From the NCBI RefSeq assembly GCF_001428525.1, contig NZ_LMHW01000012.1:407683-471682 (forward strand): a stretch of 64,000 nucleotides of DNA. Direction: 5' to 3'. Under the pieces are notes generated by a model. It was not told where the DNA came from and did not search any database. It saw nothing but the letters and a program-made list of their open reading frames with translations. Positions within the stretch are counted from its first letter, which is position 1, and each line of letters begins with the position of its first letter. Both the position numbers and the translations under genes were made by a program. Shown here piece after piece: positions 46,315 to 55,920 of the stretch. The DNA comes from Flavobacterium sp. Root186. GTDB taxonomy: Bacteria; Bacteroidota; Bacteroidia; Flavobacteriales; Flavobacteriaceae.

Positions 46315-48036
46315 TTATTTTAGTGTAAAATATTCTGCCAATGGTCCTAAAGCGAGAGCCGGAAAAAACGATAAAGCAGCAATAATGGCGATTACAGCGA
46401 AAACCATTACTCCGAAAATAGAAGTATCCGTTTTTAAAGTTCCTGCGCTTTCGGGAATATATTTTTTGTTTGCTAGTAAACCTGCGATTGCTAATGGCCC
46501 GATTATCGGAATAAAACGACTTAACAACAATACAATTCCTGTAGTGATATTCCAAAACGGATTATTATCTCCCAGACCTTCAAAACCAGAACCGTTATTG
46601 GCAGCGCTTGAAGTATATTCATATAACATTTCTGAGAATCCGTGATTGCCAGGATTATTTAACCAGCCTGTTGCATTTCCGCTGAACCAATAACCCATTG
46701 CAGTATCATGCGCAGCAAAATAAGAAGCCAATGCTGTTCCTGCCAATATTAATAAAGGGTGTAGAATGGCGATAAAAGCAGCAATTTTTACTTCCCGCGC
46801 TTCGATTTTCTTACCTAAAAATTCGGGAGTTCGACCAACCATTAATCCGGAAATAAATACGGCGAGAATAATGAAAATATAAAAATTCAGGATTCCAACG
46901 CCACAACCTCCATAAAACGCATTCACCATCATAGCAAGCAATTGCATCGTTCCGGAAATTGGCATCGAACTATCGTGCATACTGTTTACAGAACCTGTAG
47001 AAATTACGGTTGTAGCAATACTCCAAAAGCCTGAAATTGCTGGACCAAACCGAACTTCTTTTCCTTCCATTGCTCCGGTTGTTTGAGCAATTCCCATTTT
47101 TTCGATAGCAGGATTTCCGTTCAGTTCACTTATAACTGTTGGGATAACAAGGAGTAAAAAACCAACTGTCATGACTCCAAAAATCACATAGGATAATTTC
47201 TTTTTCTTTAGATAAAAACCTAAAGCAAAAATCATAGCGAAAGGAACAATTAATTGCGCCCAAAGTTCAACCGCATTAGTAAAATAAGTCGGGTTTTCTA
47301 ATGGATGTGCCGAGTTGGCTCCAAAAAAACCACCACCGTTTGTACCAATATGTTTAATAGCAATAAAGGCTGCTGCGGGTCCGCGTGAAACTTCTACATG
47401 ATCGCCTTGAAGCGTTGTAATAGCATCTTTTCCTTCAAAAGTCATAGGAGTTCCGCTGAACAATAATGCAACAGCAACAATGGCAGAAAGCGGTAACAAA
47501 ACACGTGTACAGCTTTTGATGAAATAATTGTAGAAATTCCCAAGTTTATCGGTAGTTCTTTCTTTCATTGCTGTAAAAATCATTGCGGCTGCGGCCATTC
47601 CGACACCAGCAGAAACAAATTGCAGGAACATTAGAAACATTTGCGATAAATAAGAAACCCCGCTTTCGCCTGAGTAATGCTGTAAATTACAGTTTACGAC
47701 AAATGAAATGGCAGTATTAAAAGCCAAATCAGGACTCATGGACGGGTTGTTATCAGGATTTAGGAATAAAGATCCCTGAAACAATAAGACAAAAAAGCAA
47801 AGAAAGAACCAAACCATATTAATACTTAAAAGTGCTTTTAAGTGTTGTTTCCAGTTCATTTCTTCAGTAGAATTGATTCCGCTGATTTTAAAAATAAATT
47901 TTTCAATTGGATTGAAAATCGGGTCAAGAAGTGTTTTATCGCCCAAATAAACTTTAGCAATATATTTCCCAATCGGAATAGCTAAAACTATAGTTAGGAT
48001 AAAAATACCAATGACGCCTAATAATTCTGTGTTCAT
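46315..48036 (-). CDS. kdpA: Potassium-transporting ATPase potassium-binding subunit
   Basis: A 573-residue channel-like subunit that binds and passes potassium. About ten membrane helices are visible, with the selectivity-filter-type loops in NTAISFVVNCNLQHYSGE, HIGTNGGGFFGANSAHP, the third in NAFYGGCGVGILNF and the last in SSAANNGSGFEGL. The frame is open to 48111, but the ATG at 48036 starts the typical N-terminus (NTELLGVIGIFILT). It follows kdpF by 105 bp of low-complexity sequence. Confidence 0.96.
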   Translation of the reverse strand: MNTELLGVIGIFILTIVLAIPIGKYIAKVYLGDKTLLDPIFNPIEKFIFKISGINSTEEMNWKQHLKALLSINMVWFFLCFFVLLFQGSLFLNPDNNPSMSPDLAFNTAISFVVNCNLQHYSGESGVSYLSQMFLMFLQFVSAGVGMAAAAMIFTAMKERTTDKLGNFYNYFIKSCTRVLLPLSAIVAVALLFSGTPMTFEGKDAITTLQGDHVEVSRGPAAAFIAIKHIGTNGGGFFGANSAHPLENPTYFTNAVELWAQLIVPFAMIFALGFYLKKKKLSYVIFGVMTVGFLLLVIPTVISELNGNPAIEKMGIAQTTGAMEGKEVRFGPAISGFWSIATTVISTGSVNSMHDSSMPISGTMQLLAMMVNAFYGGCGVGILNFYIFIILAVFISGLMVGRTPEFLGKKIEAREVKIAAFIAILHPLLILAGTALASYFAAHDTAMGYWFSGNATGWLNNPGNHGFSEMLYEYTSSAANNGSGFEGLGDNNPFWNITTGIVLLLSRFIPIIGPLAIAGLLANKKYIPESAGTLKTDTSIFGVMVFAVIAIIAALSFFPALALGPLAEYFTLK

Positions 48037-48141
48037 AATATGTGAGTTTTTGTAAAATGTGATTTGCGAAAAGTGAGATGTGATTTGTAAATGAGGATTG
48101 ACGCATAACATCTAACATCTCACTTATAACTTTTCACCAGA

Positions 48142-48219
48142 TTAAAATTTTTCAGGTTTGATTAATACATAAACCAAATACCCAAAAACGGCGAGCGAAA
48201 TAATAAATAGTGCAGTCAT
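48142..48219 (-). CDS. kdpF: Potassium-transporting ATPase subunit F
   Basis: A 25-residue membrane peptide, MTALFIISLAVFGYLVYV followed by LIKPEKF. The single helix and the C-terminal Lys-Pro-Glu-Lys-Phe are the KdpF hallmark (Tyr-x-Leu-x-x-Pro-Glu-x-Phe-like). KdpF is a lipid-like stabiliser of the KdpFABC complex. It lies directly upstream of kdpA, the canonical position, and 3 bp behind another micro-ORF. Confidence 0.92.
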   Translation of the reverse strand: MTALFIISLAVFGYLVYVLIKPEKF

Positions 48220-48222
48220 GAT

Positions 48223-48306
48223 TTAGATTTTTTCAAAAAATTCAACTGATTTAAAACAAATGGCAAAAAGCAAAACAGCCAATGCGAGTAAAAGAAAAGT
48301 GATCAT
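48223..48306 (-). CDS. Micro-peptide with one membrane helix upstream of kdpF
   Basis: A 27-codon frame encodes one hydrophobic helix (MITFLLLALAVLLFAI) followed by CFKSVEFFEKI. The stop codon lies 3 bp before the kdpF start, tight spacing that suggests co-translation. The pattern of one helix with a Cys/Lys-x-x-Glu end recalls small uncharacterised peptides encoded just before kdpF in other phyla, which is from memory. It could be a second accessory peptide of the Kdp complex; whether it is made is not known. Confidence 0.68.
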   Translation of the reverse strand: MITFLLLALAVLLFAICFKSVEFFEKI

Positions 48307-48384
48307 AAGATTATTTTAGAGTTCAGATTTTAGATTTTAGATTGTCATTCGATTTAATGATTTAACAATTAACCGATTAAACTT

Positions 48385-48666
48385 TTACACACCCGAAGCA
48401 TTTACCTGCTTGATATATTCCGCTTTAAGCGATTGCGGGAAAAGATGTGAAATGTTGCAGTGACGCACTTCCATAAAAGAAGAAACAGAGAAAACATACA
48501 CGTTAGAAATGGCGTTTTTAGTTTCGATGCTTCCGCTAATGAATAAGCGCTCAGCAAGTGCCAGGCATTTTTTAGCACGGACAATGTTTCCAGATATAAT
48601 AGATTTTTTAGTGATCTCGGCAAAGCGTTCGGCTTGTTTGTAGATGGAGGTGACTTGATTTTTCAT
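48385..48666 (-). CDS. Small conserved-looking protein at the head of the kdp operon
   Basis: A 93-residue soluble protein of unknown function. It has a helical N-terminal half (KNQVTSIYKQAERFAEITKK, AKKCLALAERLF) and a second half with VYVFSVSSFMEVRHCNI and LFPQSLKAEYIKQVNASGV. No signal peptide, membrane helix or known motif. It is the first gene after the terminator of the NtrC-type regulator, ahead of the micro-peptide and kdpF, so it should be part of the kdp transcript. A different frame of 73 codons overlaps it but has less protein-like composition. I cannot name the family with confidence. Confidence 0.72.
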   Translation of the reverse strand: MKNQVTSIYKQAERFAEITKKSIISGNIVRAKKCLALAERLFISGSIETKNAISNVYVFSVSSFMEVRHCNISHLFPQSLKAEYIKQVNASGV

Positions 48667-48753
48667 GAGAATGAATTTTTATGTTCTTTCTCCTTATGCC
48701 AAAATATGTTCCGAAAAAGTTGAGGTGAAGCTAAAGTGTTATGAATAAAAGGA

Positions 48754-48769
48754 ATGTAGTTTTGTGCCA
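48754..48769 (-). promoter_or_regulatory. Possible sigma-54 -24 element before the kdp operon
   Basis: The minus strand reads TTGGCACAAAACTACATT. TGGCAC is a perfect -24 element, but the -12 position has TACAT instead of TTGCA. It lies about 100 bp upstream of the first kdp-operon gene, downstream of the regulator's terminator. Support comes mainly from the neighbouring NtrC-type activator. Confidence 0.3.
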
Positions 48770-48784
48770 AAAAAAAGACATAAA

Positions 48785-48812
48785 AAAAGCCTATCAAAAT
48801 GATAAGCTTTTA
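48785..48812 (-). terminator. Terminator of the NtrC-type regulator gene
   Basis: A stem of aaaagc and tatca against tgata and gctttt with one mismatch, loop aaa, and a T run on the minus strand. It separates the regulator gene from the kdp operon. Confidence 0.7.
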
Positions 48813-48927
48813 TTGAAATGATAGGTTTATTTAATTGTGAATTGTGAATTGTGAATTGTAAAATGTAATATTCTTTGAGTTGATATTGAAATTTGAAATT
48901 GCCATTGATATTGGAATTTGGAATTTT

Positions 48928-50283
48928 TTAAATTTTGGAATTTTCTATCCCATATTCTTCTAACTTTCTATACAAAGTTGCAATTCCAATTTCTAACAAT
49001 CTTGCCGTTTCAGCTTTATTTCCTTTTGTATAATTTAAAACCTTTTGGATATGAAGTTTTTCAACACTTTCCATAGAAAAAGCCGAAATTGATTTAGTTG
49101 GTTTTTCGGGTTGATGTTGCATTTCATAAGGCAAAACATCTGAAGTTAAAGTATCTCCATTACTCAAAATAACCGATCTTTCGATGATATTTTTAAGTTC
49201 CCGAATATTTCCAGGCCAGGAATAATTTTCTAATTTTTGCAGAAAATCATCGGCAATATGTAAAGTTTTTTTATTCGTTTTTTCAGAAAACTGTTTGACG
49301 AAATAATGTGCTAAGACTGAAATATCTTTGATTCTTTCACGTAACGAAGGCAATTTAATTTCGAAAATATTCAAACGAAAATACAAATCAGAGCGAAAAC
49401 GGTGTTCATCACTTTCTGTTTTTAAATCTCGATTGGTAGCGGCAATTAATCTGAAATTTGATTTTTTTGGAGTCGTATCGCCAACCGGAATATATTCGGA
49501 AGTTTCTAAAACACGTAATAATTTCGCCTGAAGATCGATTGGCATTTCCCCAATTTCATCCAAAAATAAAGTGCCGCCATTGGCTTCTTCAATAAAACCT
49601 TTTTTATCTTTTAAAGCTCCGGTAAAAGCGCCTTGTTTGTGACCAAAAAGTTCGCTTTCCAGAATTTCTTTGCTAAAAGTACTGCAGTTCAAAGCCACAA
49701 AAGATTTCCCGACACGATTGCTGTTTTCATGGATGGCCTGTGCAAAAACTTCTTTTCCGGTTCCGGTTTCTCCGGTTAGTAAAACTGTCGAATCGGTTTT
49801 GGCTACTTTTTGTGCCAAATCAATTACCTGTTCAATTCCTTTCGATTTTCCAATAATAGTATTGAAAGAATATTTCTTGCCAATACGGTTTTCCAACTGT
49901 TGTATTTTTTTCTGCAATTGCACCTTTTCAACCGCTTTATATAGAAGCGGAATAATTTTATCATTATCATCGCCTTTTACGATATAATCAAAAGCGCCAT
50001 TTTTCATGGCCTGAACACCGTCTGGAATATTTCCAAAAGCAGTTAAAAGAACAACTTCTACTAAAGGAAAGCTTCCTTTTATATTTTGAAGAAAATCAAC
50101 ACCATTTCCGTCGGGCAGTTTCACATCACACAAAACGACATCAATTTCGGTTTGCTCCAGTTTTTTAAAACCTGATTTTAAATCTTTGGCTTCAAAAACT
50201 TCAAATCCTTCCGATTTTATAATACGCGCCAGCAGACTTCTCAGTTTTTCTTCGTCGTCTATAATTAAAATTTTGTGTGTCAT
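48928..50283 (-). CDS. Sigma-54-dependent response regulator (NtrC family)
   Basis: A 451-residue transcription activator. Order: receiver domain (1-120, acceptor Asp in VVLCDVKLPDGNG, conserved Lys in YIVKGDD), an AAA+ domain (about 145-380) with Walker A LTGETGTGKE, the sigma-54 contact loop GAFTGA, Walker [13 protein letters not shown] and the arginine-finger region FRSDLYFRL, then a Fis-type HTH (GNKAETARLLEIGIATLYRK). Its place between a TPR histidine kinase gene (50 bp upstream) and the kdp operon makes it a likely regulator of potassium uptake or the partner of that kinase. No KdpE-type winged-helix regulator is encoded nearby. Confidence 0.94.
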   Translation of the reverse strand: MTHKILIIDDEEKLRSLLARIIKSEGFEVFEAKDLKSGFKKLEQTEIDVVLCDVKLPDGNGVDFLQNIKGSFPLVEVVLLTAFGNIPDGVQAMKNGAFDYIVKGDDNDKIIPLLYKAVEKVQLQKKIQQLENRIGKKYSFNTIIGKSKGIEQVIDLAQKVAKTDSTVLLTGETGTGKEVFAQAIHENSNRVGKSFVALNCSTFSKEILESELFGHKQGAFTGALKDKKGFIEEANGGTLFLDEIGEMPIDLQAKLLRVLETSEYIPVGDTTPKKSNFRLIAATNRDLKTESDEHRFRSDLYFRLNIFEIKLPSLRERIKDISVLAHYFVKQFSEKTNKKTLHIADDFLQKLENYSWPGNIRELKNIIERSVILSNGDTLTSDVLPYEMQHQPEKPTKSISAFSMESVEKLHIQKVLNYTKGNKAETARLLEIGIATLYRKLEEYGIENSKI

Positions 50284-50333
50284 TTGCAGATAAGCTAAAA
50301 CCGAATTGGTATTTTGATGTACAAATTTAGGTT

Positions 50334-52775
50334 TTAAATCACTTTCCTTTTTTGATTCAGCGGAAATTCTTGCGAAAATTCGATTTTCAAAATCGTTCCG
50401 TTATTATTTTCGATTGTTAATTTCCCGTCAAGATCATCAGTTAAACCTTTTATTAAGCTCATTCCAAACGAGTTTGTTTTTGTATTGCTGAGGTTTAAAT
50501 CAAAACCAATTCCGTTATCAGAAATAGTCAATAAATATTCATTTTCAGCTTTCGTTTCAAGCGTTATGTAAATCATTCCGGTTCGATCTTCAGGAAAAGC
50601 ATATTTGATAGAGTTCGTAATGGCTTCATTTAAGATCAAACCAAGCGGGACGGCGTGCGCAACATCTAATTCCAGCGGATCGACTTTTACTTCAAAACGG
50701 ATTCTTTGCCCGAGTGAAAAAGATTCTCGTAAATATTCGACTAGTTCCTTAATATAATTGGGCATATTAATTGTCGAAATATTTTCAGAATTGTACAATT
50801 TCTGATGAATCAATGACATCGAATGAATTCTGTGCTGACTATTTTTTATGGCCGATAATGCCATATCATTTTCTAAATAAGCCGATTGCGAATTCAACAG
50901 ACTAATTACGGTTTGAAGATTGTTTTTTACACGATGATGAATTTCCTTCAAAAGCCATTCTTTTTCATCTAATAAATGCTTGAGATTGATGTTTTTCTGA
51001 TTGATTTCTTTTTCCTTGATTTCAAGTTTGGCGTGATTTCGTTGTTTTAAACGATATCGGTTAAACAATAACGCAATGATAACCAGCAATAAAATTAAAC
51101 TCCAAATCGATACGCTATTTAAGAGTTTGGATTTTTGCAATTCGCTTTTTTGCAATTTATCCTGATCATTTAAAAGTTTAATTTTTTGCTCTTTATTAGC
51201 CGTTTCATACTGAATTTTAAGTTCATCGATTTGTTTGTTTTTGGAAAGACCAAGAGTAGAATCACTAAATTTTTTTACATTCCTGTAATGTTCTAATGCA
51301 CCAATATAATTGCCATTAAGCGAATCAATTTTATATAAAGAATATTGAAAAATTTCGGAGTTGTAAGTCTTGTTGTTACTTTTACAGAGCGTAAAAACTT
51401 TATTGGTGTAATATTTAGCTTTTTGTGCATTATTTGTAAATGAATAAAAATAAGCCATACTTGCGTAGCAATGCACAACTTCTCGAAAGGTTTCAGGTGT
51501 ATTTAATTGTTGAGCATAGGAATCCATTTCGATAAAGTATTTTTCTGCCAAATCGTATTTTTTTAACGCACCGTAACAATTGGCTGTGGTAAAAGCTACC
51601 AACATTTTATCAAAAATACTTTGTGGAGGATAATCTGCGGTTACAGTGTTAATATAAGCAATGGCTTCCTTGTTTTTTTTCTTGGCAGACAAAGCAGCAA
51701 CCGCACTTAAAAAACTTTTGTACCAAGTACCGGTATTTAGAGTCTGCTGTCCAATTTTAATACTTTTTTTATACAATTCCAGAGCTTCCTCGTTATGCCC
51801 ATAGGTGTTATATACATCTCCCAGACGCGTGTAAAAAATATCCCCAAAAGTATAATCTTTTTCGGCTTCCATTCTTTTCACACTTTTTAATGCATAATAT
51901 AGAGCAGTTGGAATATTGTGATGACCTAGTTCAATAAAAGTTATTGTTGTTTCTGCAAATTGCTGATGCGTAAAACCAATCTTTCGTAAATCAACTAAAT
52001 TTTGGTAGAGTCTTTTTTTGGCTTCGTTTACTTTTCCTGTCCAGAAATAAATAGTAGTAATCTTCATGTAATTCTCTATTCTCTTTTCTTCAAGCTTTAG
52101 AGAAGCATAAAGCGAAACAGCTTCTTGCAGTATTTTTTCTTTCTCAGGATCTAAATTAAATAAAAGAGTTCCATAAGCATCTAAAGCTTCGGCAAGAGCT
52201 TTTTTCTCATTTTGTTTTCGGCATTTATCTATAACCTGCAAAAATATTTTTTTGCCTTCCGGCTGATTATTGGCCTGATAATAATATTTGCCTAACAACA
52301 ATGCACTTTGATGCTGCCATTTTTTTATTTTAAGCTGATTACTAAAAGAAACAGCTTTATCAATATACTGTTTTGCGTATTGTAAATCTTGTGGTTTTGT
52401 TCCGGGTTTAAAAAGATAAAAATTCCCTAATTGAAGTAATAATTTAATTTGATCTTCTCCTTTTGTTTTAGATAGGATTTTTTGAACCGAATTAATATCT
52501 CCTTTTTCGATTAAATCTTTTCCAATTATATATGATCCATCATTAAAACCTTCGTCATAAGCTAGAGAAACAGGAAGTTTATAAGCTTTGCAAGCCACAA
52601 CTACTGAACTGTCTGCATCTATAGCACCCTGATTGGCATTAAATAAATATATTGAAGAAGATTGAATCAACAGCCTCTTTTTGGGAAGGTCATATTTAGC
52701 AACGGCGGGAGATATTTGTGCAAATAATGAATTGGTAATTAACAAAATCAAATAGAAAGTATGCGGTCGTTTCAT
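50334..52775 (-). CDS. TPR-repeat sensor histidine kinase (HisKA_2 type)
   Basis: An 813-residue membrane kinase. A signal peptide (FYLILLITNSLFAQ) leads into about 450 residues of TPR-type helical repeats facing the periplasm (e.g. GDVYNTYGHNEEALELYKKS, KKYDLAEKYFIEMDSYAQQL). A membrane helix near residues 555-572 (VSIWSLILLLVIIALLF) is followed by a coiled coil and the kinase core: phospho-His in WLLKEIHHRVKNNLQTVISL, which is the HisKA_2/HWE-like form, and a HATPase domain with NEAITNSIKYAF and ISDNGIGFD. The neighbouring NtrC-type gene 50 bp downstream could be its partner; the divergent sigma-54 activator is the alternative. Confidence 0.93.
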   Translation of the reverse strand: MKRPHTFYLILLITNSLFAQISPAVAKYDLPKKRLLIQSSSIYLFNANQGAIDADSSVVVACKAYKLPVSLAYDEGFNDGSYIIGKDLIEKGDINSVQKILSKTKGEDQIKLLLQLGNFYLFKPGTKPQDLQYAKQYIDKAVSFSNQLKIKKWQHQSALLLGKYYYQANNQPEGKKIFLQVIDKCRKQNEKKALAEALDAYGTLLFNLDPEKEKILQEAVSLYASLKLEEKRIENYMKITTIYFWTGKVNEAKKRLYQNLVDLRKIGFTHQQFAETTITFIELGHHNIPTALYYALKSVKRMEAEKDYTFGDIFYTRLGDVYNTYGHNEEALELYKKSIKIGQQTLNTGTWYKSFLSAVAALSAKKKNKEAIAYINTVTADYPPQSIFDKMLVAFTTANCYGALKKYDLAEKYFIEMDSYAQQLNTPETFREVVHCYASMAYFYSFTNNAQKAKYYTNKVFTLCKSNNKTYNSEIFQYSLYKIDSLNGNYIGALEHYRNVKKFSDSTLGLSKNKQIDELKIQYETANKEQKIKLLNDQDKLQKSELQKSKLLNSVSIWSLILLLVIIALLFNRYRLKQRNHAKLEIKEKEINQKNINLKHLLDEKEWLLKEIHHRVKNNLQTVISLLNSQSAYLENDMALSAIKNSQHRIHSMSLIHQKLYNSENISTINMPNYIKELVEYLRESFSLGQRIRFEVKVDPLELDVAHAVPLGLILNEAITNSIKYAFPEDRTGMIYITLETKAENEYLLTISDNGIGFDLNLSNTKTNSFGMSLIKGLTDDLDGKLTIENNNGTILKIEFSQEFPLNQKRKVI

Positions 52776-52815
52776 AATTTGTTAAAAATTAGTTTTTTGG
52801 ATTGGTTTTAGTAAA

Positions 52816-52823
52816 CAAATATA
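52816..52823 (-). promoter_or_regulatory. Candidate -7 element of the TPR kinase gene
   Basis: TATATTTG on the minus strand fits TAnnTTTG and lies 41 bp before the start codon; no TTG is present at the right distance. Confidence 0.45.
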
Positions 52824-52983
52824 GAAATAAAGGAGTCTGGTTTTTTTGAAAAATATCAAGAAAATTCACATTAAATCTGTTTTTTTTGATATAAATTTTT
52901 CAAAACACTGAAATTACTGATGTTATTTAACTAATTTTATACCAGTAAATTATAAGATTATAATATAAATAATACTACATTTT

Positions 52984-54957
52984 ATGGGAACCTTGTCTGA
53001 TAAAAGCACCCAATCTGACGAAACCGACTTTCAAAAACAAATATTAATTGTTGAAGACCAATTTATTGAAGCACATGATTTGCAGTTAATCCTGGAAAAA
53101 GCAAATTATAAAGTAATCGGAATTGTGCGTTCTGTCGATCAGGCTTTGGATGTAATTCAGACCCAAAAACCAGATTTGGTATTTTTGGATATTATGCTCA
53201 AAGGAGATAAAAACGGAATCGAGCTGGCACATATTTTAAAAGAAAAAAATATTGGCTTTATCTTTATTTCCGCAAATTCAAGCAAGAGAATTTTAGATCA
53301 GGCCAAAACTACGCATCCGTATGGATTTATTGTAAAACCGTTTAGAGAACAAGATATCCTGACAACTCTGGAAATTGCTTTTTACAGACAAAAATACAGC
53401 CTCGAATCTCAGTTAATGCAGCAATTAGAATTAAAAAATGAAATTACTGCGTTAATCAATTCAAACCTAAAACTCGAAGAAGCTTTATTGTCTTTTGCAA
53501 AAATCATTCAAACTTTTATTTGCTTTGATTATTTAGAAGTTGGATTTGTAAATGCAGAACAATATTCGAACCTCGGAATCATCCGAAAAAATATCGATCA
53601 ATATCAAATTATCAGTATACAAAAGCTTTCTCAAATTGCAGATATATCGATAAGAGAATTAAACGAGACCTATGTAAAATCTCAAATAGACATAAAACCA
53701 ATTATTTACAGCGAAGAATCGCTGATTAATAATTTTCAGGCTGCACCGATAAAAGGAATTATTTCACATAATTTCGGAATCAAATCGTATTTGGTTTTTC
53801 CGCTTTCAATTGCAGTTTCACAGCGTTTCTGTTTTACTTTTTACAGCCGTAATTTTAATGTTTATTCTGATGAAAATCTAAAATTATTGTCAGATCTTGA
53901 AAATACATTTTCGCAACTTATTTCTCATTTTTATTCGCCTGCTGCAGTAATTATAGAGCCAAAAGAAATTTCTGTAAAAAAAGAAAAAATCGAAAACATA
54001 AAATCTGGCTTTGAAGGGATAATTGGCAATAGTTCTCAAATGGTAACGGTTTTTAATTACATTAAGAAAGTAGCACCATCAGACACATCGGTTTTAATTT
54101 TAGGCGAAAGCGGCACAGGAAAAGAAAAAATTGCTAAAAGCATTCACGATTTATCGCCAAGAAAAGATAAACCATTAATTATTATAAATTGTGGTGCAAT
54201 TCCTGAAAACCTTGCAGAATCACTACTTTTTGGACATGAAAAAGGGGCTTTTACCGGCGCTTTAGAAAAACGAATCGGGAAATTTGAATTGGCAAATGGC
54301 GGAACAATTTTTCTGGATGAAATAGGAGAGATGCCGTTAGAACTTCAGGTAAAATTACTGCGTGTTTTACAAGAACGTGAAATAGAGCGTGTAGGTGGAT
54401 TGATGCCGATAAAAATTGATGTTCGTATTATTGCAGCAACCAATAAAAATCTGGAAGAAGAAGTCGCGGCAGGACGTTTTAGAATGGATTTGTATTACCG
54501 GCTTCATGTTTTTCCCATTTTGGTTCCGTCACTAAAAAAACGAAAAGAAGATATTCCCGAATTGGCAGATCATTTTATAAAAATATATAGTGAAAGAACA
54601 AATAGAAAAGCCCCGGCACTTTCTGAAAATGCCTTACAGCAAATAATAAATTACGATTGGCCGGGAAATATTAGAGAACTCGAGCATCTTATACAGCGTA
54701 CATTATTGCTTATAGATGGAAATACAATTAAAACAATTGAATTTTCGCCTTCATCAAAAATGCATCCACAGCAAAATACCGATTCATTTTCGATTAAAAC
54801 CATTTTAGAAAATGAACGGGATTACATTTTGTACATTCTGAAAAAATGCAACGGTAAAATCTCAGGCGCCGGTGGTGCTGCCGAAATTTTAGATATCCAT
54901 CCTTCAACATTAAATTCAAAAATCAAGAAATTAGAAATAAAAAGAGAAATTAGTTAA
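52984..54957 (+). CDS. Sigma-54 activator with receiver and GAF-like domains
   Basis: A 657-residue regulator. A receiver domain (about 18-135; [14 protein letters not shown], acceptor Asp in [13 protein letters not shown], Lys in [11 protein letters not shown]) precedes a coiled coil and a GAF-like region (about 160-315). The AAA+ domain (about 340-570) has Walker [12 protein letters not shown], an intact GAFTGA loop ([11 protein letters not shown]), Walker [14 protein letters not shown] and [14 protein letters not shown] Fis-type HTH closes the protein ([20 protein letters not shown]). It is divergent from the TPR kinase, so it may be that kinase's partner. The target genes are not evident. 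Its stop overlaps the end of the convergent hydrolase gene by 4 bp. Confidence 0.93.
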   Translation: MGTLSDKSTQSDETDFQKQILIVEDQFIEAHDLQLILEKANYKVIGIVRSVDQALDVIQTQKPDLVFLDIMLKGDKNGIELAHILKEKNIGFIFISANSSKRILDQAKTTHPYGFIVKPFREQDILTTLEIAFYRQKYSLESQLMQQLELKNEITALINSNLKLEEALLSFAKIIQTFICFDYLEVGFVNAEQYSNLGIIRKNIDQYQIISIQKLSQIADISIRELNETYVKSQIDIKPIIYSEESLINNFQAAPIKGIISHNFGIKSYLVFPLSIAVSQRFCFTFYSRNFNVYSDENLKLLSDLENTFSQLISHFYSPAAVIIEPKEISVKKEKIENIKSGFEGIIGNSSQMVTVFNYIKKVAPSDTSVLILGESGTGKEKIAKSIHDLSPRKDKPLIIINCGAIPENLAESLLFGHEKGAFTGALEKRIGKFELANGGTIFLDEIGEMPLELQVKLLRVLQEREIERVGGLMPIKIDVRIIAATNKNLEEEVAAGRFRMDLYYRLHVFPILVPSLKKRKEDIPELADHFIKIYSERTNRKAPALSENALQQIINYDWPGNIRELEHLIQRTLLLIDGNTIKTIEFSPSSKMHPQQNTDSFSIKTILENERDYILYILKKCNGKISGAGGAAEILDIHPSTLNSKIKKLEIKREIS

Positions 54958-55739
54958 GTGACTTTTTCAATCCATTTTGAAATGAATTCGGCAGTTTCTT
55001 CCCATTTTGGCTGGAGTATAATAAAATGATTTCTGTTTTTGAATTCTTTATAACAAGTTATAGAATACAGGTTTTTATGTTTTTTGAAATTTCGGTAAAC
55101 TAATTTCGGAGGAATAATTTGGTCTTCAGAAGAAGAAATAAAAAGGAGCGGAACATGTTTTCTCCTGAAGTTGATTTTAGCGTTTTTTGAAAATAAATTT
55201 CGCAAAGCTCTTTTAGATTCAAGAATAATGTATTTGTCATATTCCATTTTTTGTTTTTGACTTGATACAGTATTGAAAAATGTGTTTTTCCAATTTTCAA
55301 ACGGTAAGAGGAAAGTCTTTTTAGAAGAAAAAATTACACAGGAAAAACGTAAAATAATTTCATAAAATGAAAGTTTTAAAGTTGTAAAACCTTTTGGAGG
55401 AAAAGGATTAATGCAGATTCCAGCCTCAGCCAAATCTTGCTGAACAAGCAGTTGCACTAAAAGTCCGCCGTAAGAATGACCAACTAAAATAGGTCTCTCC
55501 GGAAGTTTTTCAATGATTTCGGTATAATAACACAAAAGATCAAATAAACGAATCGATCCAATTTTTACACAAGGACTTTTATCTCTTAAATTTTTAACCG
55601 AATCATTTTTATGAATCCATGGAGGCGCTACAACTTTGTATCCTTTATTTTCAAAAAAAGAAAGCCATTCTTCCCAATAAAAATGACTCACAAAAGCTCC
55701 CGAAATAAACACAATTGTTTTTGTATTAGAAAGATACAT
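54954..55739 (-). CDS. Alpha/beta hydrolase
   Basis: A 261-residue alpha/beta-hydrolase-fold enzyme. The nucleophile elbow is VGHSYGGLL (Ser about residue 93), a likely acid is the Asp in [10 protein letters not shown], and the His in [10 protein letters not shown] completes the triad. The oxyanion region is [12 protein letters not shown] near the N-terminus. No signal peptide is obvious, so it should be cytoplasmic. The substrate is unknown; an esterase or lipase role is the usual guess. It is convergent with the sigma-54 activator (4-bp overlap) and no terminator was seen. Confidence 0.88.
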   Translation of the reverse strand: MYLSNTKTIVFISGAFVSHFYWEEWLSFFENKGYKVVAPPWIHKNDSVKNLRDKSPCVKIGSIRLFDLLCYYTEIIEKLPERPILVGHSYGGLLVQLLVQQDLAEAGICINPFPPKGFTTLKLSFYEIILRFSCVIFSSKKTFLLPFENWKNTFFNTVSSQKQKMEYDKYIILESKRALRNLFSKNAKINFRRKHVPLLFISSSEDQIIPPKLVYRNFKKHKNLYSITCYKEFKNRNHFIILQPKWEETAEFISKWIEKVT

Positions 55740-55920
55740 AGCAGGATTTTTTTAGATTATATCTTGAAATACAATCTATATGCCTATTTGCAAAGTATTG
55801 ATTATAAGGGATGTTTTACTGTTTTTACTTAATTCAGAATTATTATATTTCGTTAAATACTTTTAATGTGTTGAAATATCATTTTTTGATATCTTTAGAA
55901 TCTCTAATTCTAACCTTAAA

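Noticed and set aside
48402..48623. 73-codon frame overlapping the small gene at the head of the kdp operon
   Set aside because: Same strand, other frame; the 93-codon frame starts nearer the gap and has a more natural helical protein composition.
48667..48700. Second TTGGCAT word as a sigma-54 site
   Set aside because: It lies close to the start codon of the small gene and has no -12-like GC at the right distance.
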